The position numbers and the translations under genes were made by a program. The notes under the pieces were generated by a model. That model ran no database searches. It was not told where the DNA came from and saw nothing but the letters and a program-made list of their open reading frames with translations. From Neobacillus bataviensis LMG 21833 (GTDB taxonomy: Bacteria; Bacillota; Bacilli; Bacillales; Cytobacillaceae): a DNA stretch of 64,000 nt. Numbering within the stretch: the first letter of the stretch is position 1; each line of letters opens with the position of its first letter. Location: NCBI RefSeq assembly GCF_000307875.1, contig NZ_AJLS01000114.1, forward strand, positions 62,001 to 126,000. Reading direction: 5' to 3'. Positions 26,103 through 34,944 of the stretch are shown one piece after another.

Positions 26103-26148
26103 GGAAGACTATATCTATAAAAATGTTAAAGGGAGCTGGTTGGGAAGA

Positions 26149-26820
26149 ATGAGAGTGTTGGTTGTAGAAGATGATTTACCATTAAGACGAATTATTTCAA
26201 CAATATTAGAGGAAGAACAATACGAAGTGGACCAAGCGGAAGATGGGGAGGAAGGCTATTTAATGGCCTCATCTCTTGAGTACGATTTGATCACACTTGA
26301 TATTATGCTCCCGAAAATGGACGGGTTTTCCGTCATAAAAAATTTACGGAGCGAGGGCCTTCAAACTCCTATATTGTTTCTCACTGCCAAGGATCAGATT
26401 GAGGATAAAGTACATGGCTTAGACTTCGGCGGGGATGACTATATGGTGAAGCCTTTTGCCACACAAGAGTTTTTGGCGAGAGTAAGATCCTTGCTCAGGC
26501 GCGCAGGTAAATTGGGGATGGAAGGTAAAATCACCTATGGTTCCATTCTCTTAGACACGAATCAGCATGAAGGATTTATTAATCATGAAGGATTAAGGTT
26601 AACCATTAAAGAATATGAATTACTGTCATATTTAATTCAAAATAAAGAGCAAATCTTAACGAGAGACCAAATATTTCAAAGAGTATGGGGAATTGAATCT
26701 GAAACGACGGATGCCATTGTTGATCTTTACATCCACTATTTACGAAAAAAATTAGCTCCTTTTGACTATGACCGTCTGATTCGGACAGTCCGTGGAGTGG
26801 GATATATGTTGAAGGGGTAG
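26149..26820 (+). CDS. OmpR-family response regulator
   Basis: Regulator of 223 residues. The receiver domain is at 1-115 with acidic E7/D8/D9, phospho-acceptor D51 (DLITLDIMLP) and K near 101 (VKPF); the winged-helix DNA-binding domain is at about 128-223 (LTIKEYELLSYL, RVWGIESETTDAIVDLYIHYLRKKL). A TTG three codons upstream is an alternative start with AAGGGAG before it; ATG at 26149 gives the usual family N-terminus. It is followed by its kinase after 8 bases and probably controls the flavin cluster just upstream. Confidence 0.9.
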   Translation: MRVLVVEDDLPLRRIISTILEEEQYEVDQAEDGEEGYLMASSLEYDLITLDIMLPKMDGFSVIKNLRSEGLQTPILFLTAKDQIEDKVHGLDFGGDDYMVKPFATQEFLARVRSLLRRAGKLGMEGKITYGSILLDTNQHEGFINHEGLRLTIKEYELLSYLIQNKEQILTRDQIFQRVWGIESETTDAIVDLYIHYLRKKLAPFDYDRLIRTVRGVGYMLKG

Positions 26821-26828
26821 TCCAAACC

Positions 26829-28076
26829 ATGTTTAAAAAAACAAAATATAGACTTGTTATCCTCAATGCTCTTGTCTTTTTTATTCTTCAAAACGTCTTT
26901 GGAGCCATGATTTATTTTTATATGCAATATAGTTTATACCATCAAGTCGATCAAAGCATTTTAGAAAAGAAAAATCACCTGTTACATGAAAAGGAGAAAC
27001 TAGGAACCCGATTAAACCCGGAGCGGGAAGAGAATCGTCGATTTGTCTATTTTCTTTGGGAGAATGGAAACAAATTATACCAAGTGATTCCTAATGATTT
27101 AATCTCTTCAAACGATACCAACTATTTTTCTCCTTTGATAAATAAGGCGGGACTTCAATCCATTACTGTTGGATTAGAATCCTACCGCATATTAACTATA
27201 TCTGTTTCAAAAGATAAAGAATATTTACCTGTACAAAATATCCAAATCGTTTACAACCTAAAGCATGAAAAGGAAATGTTAAATCATTTACTGATTGTAA
27301 TTGGTTTTGGATCACTATTAAGTGTATTTATCGCAGGACTAGCTGGAATTTACCTAGCCAATAAAGCATTAATACCAATTAAGTTATCCTGGGAGAAGCA
27401 GCAGCAATTTGTGGGAGATGCTTCACATGAATTACGTACACCACTCTCGGTAATGAAGTTGAATTTAGAGCATTTATTTCGGCACCCGGATAATAGTATC
27501 GAACAGGAAAGTGAGACGATTCATCAGGCCATTCAAGAAATAAATTACATGTCAAAAATGACTACCGATTTATTGACATTAGCACGATCGGACTCCGAGC
27601 AATTACAGATTGTTCACGAATCGATTCAGTTAGATGACATTCTTCATCAAGTGGTCAAAGACTTTAAAGTACTCGCTATTCCAAAGAACATCCATTTAAC
27701 AGTAGAAATTCATCCAATAAAGATGGCAGGTGACAAAGAGAGACTAAAACAACTGTTGGTCATCATATTAGATAATGCGCTAAAGTACACTCAGGAAAAC
27801 GGGTCAATTTCCGTTATAAGCAGTAAAAAAAATTCGCGAGCCATCATTGAGATTATCGATACTGGTATTGGTATTTCAAATACCGACCTTCCCTATATTT
27901 TTGACCGATACTACCGTGGGGATAAATCAAGAACTCGTCATTTAGAGGGAACTGGTTTGGGACTTTCTATAGCTAAATGGATTACTCAATCTCATTCAGG
28001 AAAAATTCGTATTCAGAGTAAAGAGGGAAAAGGGACTCACGTCATCATTAGCCTTCCTCTCAAATTGAAAAGTTAG
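26829..28076 (+). CDS. Two-component sensor histidine kinase
   Basis: Membrane kinase of 415 residues. Transmembrane helices lie at about 9-30 and 155-178 and bound an extracellular sensor region of about 125 residues. The phospho-acceptor is H200 in GDASHELRTP, followed by a HATPase domain with N box ILDNALKYT near 316, DTGIGI near 347 and GTGLGLSIAKWI near 377. A HAMP domain is not clear: only about 20 residues separate the second helix from the dimerisation helix. The signal sensed is unknown; the neighbouring redox genes suggest a redox or respiratory cue. Confidence 0.9.
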   Translation: MFKKTKYRLVILNALVFFILQNVFGAMIYFYMQYSLYHQVDQSILEKKNHLLHEKEKLGTRLNPEREENRRFVYFLWENGNKLYQVIPNDLISSNDTNYFSPLINKAGLQSITVGLESYRILTISVSKDKEYLPVQNIQIVYNLKHEKEMLNHLLIVIGFGSLLSVFIAGLAGIYLANKALIPIKLSWEKQQQFVGDASHELRTPLSVMKLNLEHLFRHPDNSIEQESETIHQAIQEINYMSKMTTDLLTLARSDSEQLQIVHESIQLDDILHQVVKDFKVLAIPKNIHLTVEIHPIKMAGDKERLKQLLVIILDNALKYTQENGSISVISSKKNSRAIIEIIDTGIGISNTDLPYIFDRYYRGDKSRTRHLEGTGLGLSIAKWITQSHSGKIRIQSKEGKGTHVIISLPLKLKS

Positions 28077-28116
28077 GTCTTTCTTAAAATACTTGTGCCT
28101 TGCCTAGATGCGTAAG

Positions 28117-28165
28117 GGCGGTTCTTTTACATCCAATCTGGGAGCAAGAGAACCGCCTATTGTTT
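28117..28165 (+). terminator. Terminator of the two-component operon
   Basis: GGCGGTTCT and AGAACCGCC (9-bp arms, extended by weak pairs) followed by TATTGTTTATTTT. Confidence 0.6.
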
Positions 28166-28231
28166 ATTTTAAAAGGAAAAGTCTAATTTAATAAATCCTG
28201 AGTATTATTTATAAGAAAAGGAGGCGATTTG

Positions 28232-29341
28232 GTGAAATCAATTGGCATCTTGGGAGTCGGTCAAGCAGGCGGAAATATCGCTGAGATCGCAGCAAGCATG
28301 GGATTTCAAACTGCGCTTATCAATACGAACCAACGCGATGGCTTAGTGAATACGAGGGTTGAAAAGAAGTATTTCTGTCCCGGATTTAACGGTGCTGGGC
28401 AGGATCGGTCAATTGGGTTAAAGGCTGTAAATGAAAATTATCGAGAAATCATTAGCTTTGTGCAGGATACTTTTAAAAACATAAAGTTTTTATTCGTGGC
28501 TTTTTCTACGGATGGGGGTACGGGCTCGGGGATGAGCCCATTATTAATTGACTTGTTATTAGATAACCTTCCTGGCATCAACATCGGTGCAATAGCGGTT
28601 GTTCCTGATCGAAACGTATTAGCCGGCAATCGAATTAATGCTGCTGAGTGTATTGAGCAGATATCAAAAATCGACTCACTCTCATCGGTGTTCCTTATCG
28701 ACAATGATCAGCTGCGAAAAATAAACCCTCAATCCAGTAAGCATGAAATCTACCTTTCTTCTAATCATCAAGCCATGGAAGCAATAAAAAATGTGCTGCA
28801 AGTTACGAAAAAGAGTTCTTTTTACGGGAATTTTGATGAAACAGATTTGATGAATATACTCGGGACTAGGGGCGTCACGATTATTACATCAACTGCGATA
28901 ACTGATGCTAAAACAACTGCAGATGTAGCCAGTAAAATCCAGCAATCTTGGGGATCGTCTATCTTTTGCCCGGTCGAGTCAGCAGGTGTGATTCGCGCTG
29001 GCATTATTTATGAAGGGCCTGAGAACATGGGGAAGCTCATTAATACACCATCCATTTTTGCCAGGGTTGGTGAACCGCTGGAATTATTTGAAGGAACCTA
29101 TATTTCGGAATCCGACCCCGTGATTACCACTATTTTAGCTGGCCTGCCATACCCAAGCCGGAGGATGCAGGCGCTTGAGGAATCGCTCGAGAAAAACAAA
29201 GAACGTTTACAAGGACTTGTTAAAAAGGAGCATACCCAGAAATACGAATCCCGAATATCATGGGCTTCCAACCTAAAAGCTAAACCACAGGAGAGAAAAA
29301 GTGGAAGCATATCATCTAAGTTATCAAAGTATCAAAAATAA
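28232..29341 (+). CDS. TubZ-like tubulin/FtsZ-superfamily GTPase, orphan
   Basis: Protein of 369 residues of the tubulin/FtsZ superfamily. The Rossmann start GILGVGQAGGNIAEIA is at 5-20, the GTP phosphate signature STDGGTGSG at 92-100, and the catalytic T7 loop NFDETD at 200-205 fits NxDxxD, so polymer-activated GTP hydrolysis should be possible. It is clearly not FtsZ in sequence, and lacks the FtsZ C-terminal FtsA-binding tail, ending instead in a basic Lys/Ser-rich tail of about 30 residues. TubZ relatives segregate large Bacillus plasmids and phages with the DNA-binding TubR, but no tubR-like gene or centromere repeats are seen here. GTG at 28232 has AAAGGAGG seven bases before it. It forms a single-gene unit between two terminators. 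Confidence 0.85.
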   Translation: MKSIGILGVGQAGGNIAEIAASMGFQTALINTNQRDGLVNTRVEKKYFCPGFNGAGQDRSIGLKAVNENYREIISFVQDTFKNIKFLFVAFSTDGGTGSGMSPLLIDLLLDNLPGINIGAIAVVPDRNVLAGNRINAAECIEQISKIDSLSSVFLIDNDQLRKINPQSSKHEIYLSSNHQAMEAIKNVLQVTKKSSFYGNFDETDLMNILGTRGVTIITSTAITDAKTTADVASKIQQSWGSSIFCPVESAGVIRAGIIYEGPENMGKLINTPSIFARVGEPLELFEGTYISESDPVITTILAGLPYPSRRMQALEESLEKNKERLQGLVKKEHTQKYESRISWASNLKAKPQERKSGSISSKLSKYQK

Positions 29342-29345
29342 AAAA

Positions 29346-29390
29346 GTAAAGGGTCACTCTCCACCAGCGGGGGACTGACCCTTTACCCTT
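29346..29390. terminator. Bidirectional terminator between tubZ-like and acyl-CoA dehydrogenase genes
   Basis: GTAAAGGGTCA pairs with TGACCCTTTAC across a GC-rich core (CTCTCC/GGGGGAC). The GGGGGACTGACC motif recurs in terminators at 38492 and, worn, at 42612. Confidence 0.75.
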
Positions 29391-29392
29391 TT

Positions 29393-30559
29393 TCACAAAC
29401 TTTTCTGTTTCTCGCTTTCTATGGCCGAAAGAGCTAATTTTTTAATTGTCATATCATCCATTGGCGGATTGTGCAGACCTGCCCTTACGTCGCGGTAGTA
29501 ACGTTGCAGTGGGTTACTACGCTGCAGGCTTTTTGCACCGACAATTCTCATGGCTTTATCGACAATATTAATTGCCGTGTTTGTCACCGTATGTTTAACC
29601 ACGCCAAGTTCGTTTTCGATGTAATCCCGACGTGATTTGTCATCATATGCCTCAGCAACACTATAGAGTAGATGTCTGGCCCGAATTAATTCTAAATCAA
29701 TTTCCCCTAAGTGCTGCTGTACATTCGGTAATTGGCTGATTGGCCCGTTCAAACTATTGGGAGCATGGTGATTGGCAAAATGAACTGCATAATCTCGTGC
29801 CGCCTGAGCAATCCCAAGATAGCAGGCAGGGATGTGCAAAATCCAGCCGTTTATTTTGCCGCCGCTAGGCGTGGACGGGAGCTCCACAAGCTTTGAATCA
29901 TCAACGACCACATGATCAAGAACAAGATCATGGCTTCCAGTCCCCCTCATGGCAATAACATCCCATGTCTCATCAATCGTTAATCCATCCAAATCTTTAT
30001 GTAGGAGAAAGAATCCCACCTTTTGTTTTTCCTCAATCCAGGCAGATGTTAAAAAATATGTTAATACAGGTGACATAGTGGTAAATGTTTTCCGCCCTGT
30101 CAGCACCCATGAACCATCTTTTCTAATCGCAGTTGTTCCGGGGCGGCCGCCTCTTGTCGGGCTCCCTGTTTGTGCTTCACTTACAGCCCGGTTTACTAAG
30201 GCACCTTTAAGAATTTCCTGTGCAAAATGGTTCAATTTTTCCTGTTCCCAAAGCTTTGTTTCGAAGAGTTCACCGACCACCCCGAGATTCCAGCCAATAG
30301 AAAGGGCTGTGGTTCCATCAAAACTTGCAAGAGTTTCTTGAAGGAGGACCATATCATAGACCTTCAATCCTTCCCCGCCGAATGCCTTTGGAAGCGTAAT
30401 ACTTGAATAGCCCATTTCAACTAATTCTTGAATATTTTCCTTTGGAAAAATAGCCAATTCATCAATTTCCGCAGACTTATTTTTAAATTCCTCTTTTTTC
30501 TCATGCAATTTTTGCAGCCATTTCTTTTGCAGTTCTGTTTGTATGAACAAGTTAAGCAT
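29393..30559 (-). CDS. Acyl-CoA dehydrogenase family protein
   Basis: Flavoprotein of 388 residues with the acyl-CoA dehydrogenase layout: N-terminal helical domain (LVEMGYSSITLPKAFGGEG near 50), beta domain (VSEAQTGSPTRGG, KTFTTMSPVL, MRGTGSHDLVLDHVVV) and C-terminal helical domain (DKAMRIVGAKSLQRSNPLQRYYRDVRAG). The end motif RDVRAGLHNPPMDD is closer to DszC/desulfurisation- and flavin-monooxygenase-type members of the fold than to classic beta-oxidation enzymes, so an oxygen-using activity is possible. TAGGAGGGAG precedes the ATG. Divergent from an MFS exporter. Confidence 0.85.
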   Translation of the reverse strand: MLNLFIQTELQKKWLQKLHEKKEEFKNKSAEIDELAIFPKENIQELVEMGYSSITLPKAFGGEGLKVYDMVLLQETLASFDGTTALSIGWNLGVVGELFETKLWEQEKLNHFAQEILKGALVNRAVSEAQTGSPTRGGRPGTTAIRKDGSWVLTGRKTFTTMSPVLTYFLTSAWIEEKQKVGFFLLHKDLDGLTIDETWDVIAMRGTGSHDLVLDHVVVDDSKLVELPSTPSGGKINGWILHIPACYLGIAQAARDYAVHFANHHAPNSLNGPISQLPNVQQHLGEIDLELIRARHLLYSVAEAYDDKSRRDYIENELGVVKHTVTNTAINIVDKAMRIVGAKSLQRSNPLQRYYRDVRAGLHNPPMDDMTIKKLALSAIESEKQKSL

Positions 30560-30792
30560 ATTTCTCCCTCCTAATTCTTTTATCGAGATTATTCCGACTT
30601 GTTTTATAGGAATAAATGATATCGAAGCATTCCTGGACTGTCAAGTTATTTTAGCGAAGATTCAGATAGATGTTAAAAACGAGGAGAAATGGAACCAGCA
30701 TTATTATCAATTAGTACTTCAAACTATTTGAATTTTCTATATTAATGGAGTACAGTAAAAAAGTGTAAAAAAGTAGAGAGAAGGTCTATTCT

Positions 30793-31992
30793 TTGAGTAA
30801 GCTGCAACAAGGAACTCCAGCCTTTCGAAAAGCGAACTTCGCCCTCTTTGGCGGGGGCTTTATTACGTTTTCTATTCTATATGATGTACAGCCGTTAATG
30901 CCGATTTTTACAAAAGAATTTCATGTTACGGCAGCAACCGGGAGTTTAACGTTGTCGGTGACGACGTTTGCCCTTGCTGTGGCAATGTTGTTTACTAGTT
31001 CATTATCGGAGGCATGGGGAAGGAAATCGATTATGGGGGTTTCCTTACTACTTTCATCCCTTATTGTCATCTTTACTGCCTTCAGTCCTACATTTGGGAC
31101 ATTAATCGGGTTTCGTATCCTGCAAGGAATTGTTCTTGCGGGGCTGCCGGCTATCGCGATGGCCTATTTGGGTGAAGAGGTTGACCCAAAAAGTCTTGGA
31201 GTTGCCATGGGGATTTATATTAGCGGGAATTCCATTGGCGGCATGGCGGGAAGAATTATTACCGGTTCCGTTACCGACTTCTTTTCATGGCGGATTGCGA
31301 TGGGAGGTATCGGTGTTCTAAGCTTAGTTCTGAGCTTATGGTTTTGGTTTCATCTGCCAAACTCCAAATACTTTACGCCAAAGCCTCTGAAACTGAAAAC
31401 GTTAGTTAAATCATTAGTTGGTCATTTGAAAGACCCGGCATTATTATGTTTATTTTCCATCGCCTTTATCCTTATGGGAAGCTTTGTCACATTGTATAAC
31501 TATATTGGCTTTGAATTGATGGCACCCCCGTATCAATTGAGTCAGACGATTGTCGGCTGGATTTTTATTGTTTATTTAACTGGTACCTTTAGTTCAACCT
31601 GGATGGGACGGCTTTCGGATACACTTGGCCGCCGGAAGGTGTTATGGTTTGGCCTGGTTATCATGGTTACTGGAGCAGCGTTAACACTAATGGGGCCGTT
31701 AGTGTTAAAAATAATTGGTATCGCCATTTTTACCTTTGGATTTTTTGGAGCCCATTCCATCGCTTCGAGCTGGGTAGGGAGGAGAGCACAAACAGCCAAG
31801 GCACAAGCATCATCACTTTATTTGTTTTTTTATTACTCTGGTTCGAGTATAGCAGGTACTGCCGGCGGCTTTTTCTGGGGTAATTACGGCTGGGGCGGCG
31901 TTATTGCCTTTATTATTTGTCTGTTGCTGTTAGCCTTTCCGCTATCGGTTAAACTTTCATCAGTCCCAGTTAAAGCCTTGCAATCGAAATAA
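30793..31992 (+). CDS. MFS transporter (12 TM)
   Basis: Major facilitator of 399 residues with twelve predicted helices. The loop 2-3 motif appears as SSLSEAWGRKSIMG near residue 75 and its repeat in the second half as GRLSDTLGRRKVLWFG near 275. It resembles the YnfM/arabinose-efflux-like group. The start is TTG, 8 bases after GAGAGAAGG. It lies divergent from the acyl-CoA dehydrogenase gene with about 230 bases between; no operator stands out there. Substrate unknown, probably export of a small metabolite or drug. Confidence 0.87.
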   Translation: MSKLQQGTPAFRKANFALFGGGFITFSILYDVQPLMPIFTKEFHVTAATGSLTLSVTTFALAVAMLFTSSLSEAWGRKSIMGVSLLLSSLIVIFTAFSPTFGTLIGFRILQGIVLAGLPAIAMAYLGEEVDPKSLGVAMGIYISGNSIGGMAGRIITGSVTDFFSWRIAMGGIGVLSLVLSLWFWFHLPNSKYFTPKPLKLKTLVKSLVGHLKDPALLCLFSIAFILMGSFVTLYNYIGFELMAPPYQLSQTIVGWIFIVYLTGTFSSTWMGRLSDTLGRRKVLWFGLVIMVTGAALTLMGPLVLKIIGIAIFTFGFFGAHSIASSWVGRRAQTAKAQASSLYLFFYYSGSSIAGTAGGFFWGNYGWGGVIAFIICLLLLAFPLSVKLSSVPVKALQSK

Positions 31993-32004
31993 GGGTGTGA
32001 ACTT

Positions 32005-32052
32005 ATGTATGGGGCTCAGTCCTCCGCCACTTTAAAATGCCGGGGACCCGAG
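32005..32052. terminator. GC-rich hairpin between convergent genes
   Basis: GGCTCAGTCCTCCG and CGGGGACCCGAGCC form an imperfect stem between the MFS and antiporter stop codons. It resembles the GGTCAGTCCC terminator family in this window. Confidence 0.45.
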
Positions 32053-32058
32053 CCTCTT

Positions 32059-33384
32059 CTATACAGATTGATTAATAGATTTAATTTTTCCATCATCTCT
32101 TGGCTGTGGAGTGATATTTTCATCACCAGGCATAAGTCTCCATTTCTTTTTGACCACGATCCGAAGCCACGTTCCTGGAATCCAGGAAGTAATAAGCGCT
32201 AACATAACAAGGATTGCAAAGAATTCCTGATTTATAATTCCTGCGGCGTAGGCAACGGAAGAAAGAACGATTCCTGGGCCGCCGCGGTCATTGATCGCTA
32301 CCCCTAAGTTAAAGCTGGTTAAACGATCCTGCTTAATTGCCCGTGAGGTGATATAAACGGCCACTGTTTGAGTTAAGGTGGCAAACAAGAAATAGGCAAG
32401 GAAGAAAAGGGGGTTAAAGTGTCTGACAAGATCTAATTGTAATCCCACTGTAGCAAAATAGATCGGGATAAACCAAGAGAAAGAAATATTACTAACCCCT
32501 TGCTCCAACCGTTCAGACACTACTTTTGGTAAAGCCACTTTGGCAATAACTCCTGCAAGCAGGGCACCAAAAATCGTTTCTACATGAAGGTTGCCGGCAA
32601 GGGACGAGAGCATAAACATGATAAACAAGAAATACCCGAGGTTAGATGACCTAAATAATATATTTTGTTTGATAATGGTTAACCGTTTAAAAAGAAAATA
32701 CCCTAGGACAAAGGTTCCAATAATAAATCCAAACGAAACACCCACACTTTTCAAGGCCGTGCCAGCAGTGAAAACACCACCGTTGCTGGCAATAGCTGTG
32801 GCAAATCCAAGAGCGACCCACAGCATAATATCATGGAATCCTGCGCATGCGATTACTATTTTTGCAAACCTAGTATGCATGATGCCAAGGTCATTGAAGA
32901 TTTTGGAAATGACGGGTATGGAGGTAATAGCGATTGAAATCGCTATTACTATTTTCATTGCTAAAGGATTACTAGCCGTTCCTAGATATGGGGTAATATT
33001 AAAAATATCAGCAGCAAACCAGCCAACAACAAAGGCGGGAATGGTTGCGCCTATTACTAGAGCGGAGGTAATTTTGATATCTTCCCTGTTAAACCTAGTT
33101 TGAAATTTCAGCCCTGAACAAAACATCAGCATCAACAAACCAAACTGGTATAGAAGCCCAAATAACTTGTCCTCCGTAGCAAATCCAAGAAACAGCCATT
33201 TAAACGCATCTGGAAAAAAGTGCCCTAGTAACGTAGGGCCAAGAACTAAACCTGCTGCAACTTCCCCGATGACGCGGGGAATGTATATTCGTTCTGCCAT
33301 ATATCCTAATAAATGAGCCATTGCGAGTAAACATCCCATCGCTAGTAGAAAATGGCTTATTTCAGCACTAGTTAAACTAAACAT
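32059..33384 (-). CDS. Kef-type cation:proton antiporter (CPA2)
   Basis: Membrane protein of 441 residues with about 12-13 helices and the Na_H_exchanger domain. Diagnostic blocks are RVIGEVAAGLVLGPTLLG near residue 36, FAKIVIACAGFHDIMLWVALG near 170 and INDRGGPGIVLSSVAYAAG near 360. There is no RCK/TrkA-N regulatory domain at the C-terminus, unlike KefB or KefC. The ATG at 33384 has AGGAG 12 bases before it; a GTG four codons upstream overlaps that site and cannot use it. It probably exchanges Na+ or K+ for protons. Confidence 0.87.
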   Translation of the reverse strand: MFSLTSAEISHFLLAMGCLLAMAHLLGYMAERIYIPRVIGEVAAGLVLGPTLLGHFFPDAFKWLFLGFATEDKLFGLLYQFGLLMLMFCSGLKFQTRFNREDIKITSALVIGATIPAFVVGWFAADIFNITPYLGTASNPLAMKIVIAISIAITSIPVISKIFNDLGIMHTRFAKIVIACAGFHDIMLWVALGFATAIASNGGVFTAGTALKSVGVSFGFIIGTFVLGYFLFKRLTIIKQNILFRSSNLGYFLFIMFMLSSLAGNLHVETIFGALLAGVIAKVALPKVVSERLEQGVSNISFSWFIPIYFATVGLQLDLVRHFNPLFFLAYFLFATLTQTVAVYITSRAIKQDRLTSFNLGVAINDRGGPGIVLSSVAYAAGIINQEFFAILVMLALITSWIPGTWLRIVVKKKWRLMPGDENITPQPRDDGKIKSINQSV

Positions 33385-33490
33385 TTCGCGTTCCACTCCT
33401 ATTTAGGTTATTTTAAGGTATGCAGAAGTTGTCCTGAGGTAGTGGGCAAATTAAAGGTACCCATAAAAAAGGACAAATCCCTAACCAAAT

Positions 33491-33886
33491 TTATTTTTTG
33501 GGGAGCATTCTAAACCTCCCGATGGAATGATATTGATAATAATTAAATATGAGCAATTGATAACCAGTGCCATTTGGGAGATGAAATGTGTGCTCGAATT
33601 CGCCATCGAATTGATCCCCATAAAAAACGACACTGTCAAAGTATTTGATTGAAGTCCCCAGTTTACTTAGTTTTACGATAGAATACTTAATGGGCCATGA
33701 ATGATCATGTGTGATTTGTGAACCAATAATTGCGACAGAATTATTTTCAATTGAAAATTTTGAACTTGAAAAAAACGGAACCTCAACCCCTAGTCCCCAA
33801 TTTATATATTCTTCTTCCACTTTTTGAGTTTGATGTAATTTCCTGCCCTGAACCCATTCTTTTATTTTTTTTGGTTTGAAAAACAT
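33491..33886 (-). CDS. Hypothetical protein
   Basis: Protein of 131 residues that I do not recognise. The N-terminus is basic (KPKKIKEWVQGRK); the rest looks like a beta-rich single domain with many aromatic residues (EFEHTFHLPNGTGYQLLIFNYYQYHS). No signal peptide, no membrane helix and no metal motif. The ribosome site (GGGATAAGT) is modest. It stands alone between the antiporter and a small exported protein, all with gaps over 90 bases. Confidence 0.5.
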   Translation of the reverse strand: MFFKPKKIKEWVQGRKLHQTQKVEEEYINWGLGVEVPFFSSSKFSIENNSVAIIGSQITHDHSWPIKYSIVKLSKLGTSIKYFDSVVFYGDQFDGEFEHTFHLPNGTGYQLLIFNYYQYHSIGRFRMLPKK

Positions 33887-34096
33887 ACTTATCCCATTAC
33901 CCTCTCCCCTTCAGCTGAAAAAATCCTGTTACTGTATTAAGTGCTTTCTTTGTGCGTAGTGTAACGGCATTGTCCCAGTTTTGTAGGATCTTTTTGGACA
34001 AATCCCATATTGGCCAATTTTAAAATATCCCCTTCGTATGAATAAGAACGTTTTGCTTGCGCAAGCTAAGTAAAAATAAAAAAGGAGTGTTCAAGT

Positions 34097-34468
34097 TTGA
34101 AAAAACTAATCTTGTTGTTAACCCTTGTAATTCCGCTAGGATTTGGAGTCTATTTTCAGGGGGGACATGCCAAAGCAGCACATTTACTACTGACACAAAA
34201 CACCCCCATCTCAGAAAAACAAGCAAAAGAAATTGCTTTGGGCAAAGTAAAAGGGGAAGTAGTCAAGGTTAAGCTAGAAGAGGATGATGGACGCCAATAT
34301 TATGAAGTCATCATAAAAAAATCCGGTTCCATTTATGAGGTGGAAATTGATGCCAAGACAGGTAAAGTGGTTGAGGTAGAACATGAAGGATCACGTGATG
34401 GCCATGGTGATAATCATGATGATGATGATCACGATGATGGCCATGGTGATGATCACGATGATGATTAA
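34097..34468 (+). CDS. Exported PepSY protein with His/Asp-rich tail
   Basis: Protein of 123 residues: signal peptide at 1-27 (KKLILLLTLVIPLGFGVYF, then GGHAKA), one PepSY domain at about 36-96 (ISEKQAKEIALGKVKGEVV, YYEVIIKKSGSIYEVEIDAKTGKVVEVE), and a tail of 26 residues of Asp, His and Gly (HDDDDHDDGHG). The tail could bind metal ions and is encoded by short GAT/CAC repeats. PepSY domains are thought to inhibit proteases or sense redox. TTG start, about nine bases after AAAAGGAGTG. A perfect hairpin ends the gene. Confidence 0.85.
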   Translation: MKKLILLLTLVIPLGFGVYFQGGHAKAAHLLLTQNTPISEKQAKEIALGKVKGEVVKVKLEEDDGRQYYEVIIKKSGSIYEVEIDAKTGKVVEVEHEGSRDGHGDNHDDDDHDDGHGDDHDDD

Positions 34469-34481
34469 AAGAAATTAACAA

Positions 34482-34513
34482 AAAGTTGCATGTCATTTTT
34501 GACATGCAACTTT
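34482..34513 (+). terminator. Hairpin after the PepSY gene
   Basis: AAAGTTGCATGTCA and TGACATGCAACTTT form a perfect 14-bp stem over TTTT. The following T-run is weak. Confidence 0.65.
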
Positions 34514-34539
34514 ACATATTTGTAAAAAGGAGAAAATAG

Positions 34540-34944
34540 ATGATAAAGAAATTTGTGGTTATCCTGTTATTTTTCATATTCTATTTGGCTTATGCAATCC
34601 CTTCTTTTGCCGAAACTCCTTTCACAAACGTGAATAAAGAAGTAGAAGAAATAGAACGTATGCCGGAAAAATTGGAAGATGATTTAAACTGTACAAAGGA
34701 TATTCAGTATACAGAAGAGCAAAAAAAACGTCTCGACCAAATTTACCATCGTATTTATAAGGACTATCATGATTTAATAGAAACGTATGCTTGGGCGGGT
34801 GCTTTAACGGACGAGCAAAAAAACGTTCGACATAGTATGCTAAAAAACTACATACTGACCTTTGCAAAAAGAAATTATAAATGGTGCAGTGAGTGGGAAG
34901 AAGATGAATGGGAAGAAGAATGGTATAATATCGACCGTGATTAA
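34540..34944 (+). CDS. Small exported protein, YckD/DUF2680-like
   Basis: Protein of 134 residues with a clear signal peptide (residues 1-25, ending PSFAE). The mature part is helical and acidic: YTEEQKKRLDQIYHRIYKDYHDLIETYAWAGALTDEQKNVRHSMLKN resembles the DUF2680/YckD pattern of two helices joined by GxLTxEQ. It ends in an acidic Trp/Glu cluster (EWEEDEWEEEW). A role in the wall or as a small chaperone-like factor is possible; no function is established. AAAGGAG precedes the ATG. The preceding PepSY gene may be functionally linked. Confidence 0.65.
   Translation: MIKKFVVILLFFIFYLAYAIPSFAETPFTNVNKEVEEIERMPEKLEDDLNCTKDIQYTEEQKKRLDQIYHRIYKDYHDLIETYAWAGALTDEQKNVRHSMLKNYILTFAKRNYKWCSEWEEDEWEEEWYNIDRD

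Noticed and set aside
28232..29341. FtsZ itself
   Set aside because: The sequence is far from FtsZ, lacks the C-terminal interaction peptide, and the neighbourhood is not the division cluster.
29949..30341. Plus-strand frame of 130 codons
   Set aside because: Shadow of the acyl-CoA dehydrogenase gene.
32591..33103. Plus-strand frame of 170 codons
   Set aside because: It is the reverse-strand shadow of the Kef-type antiporter, which has clear family motifs.
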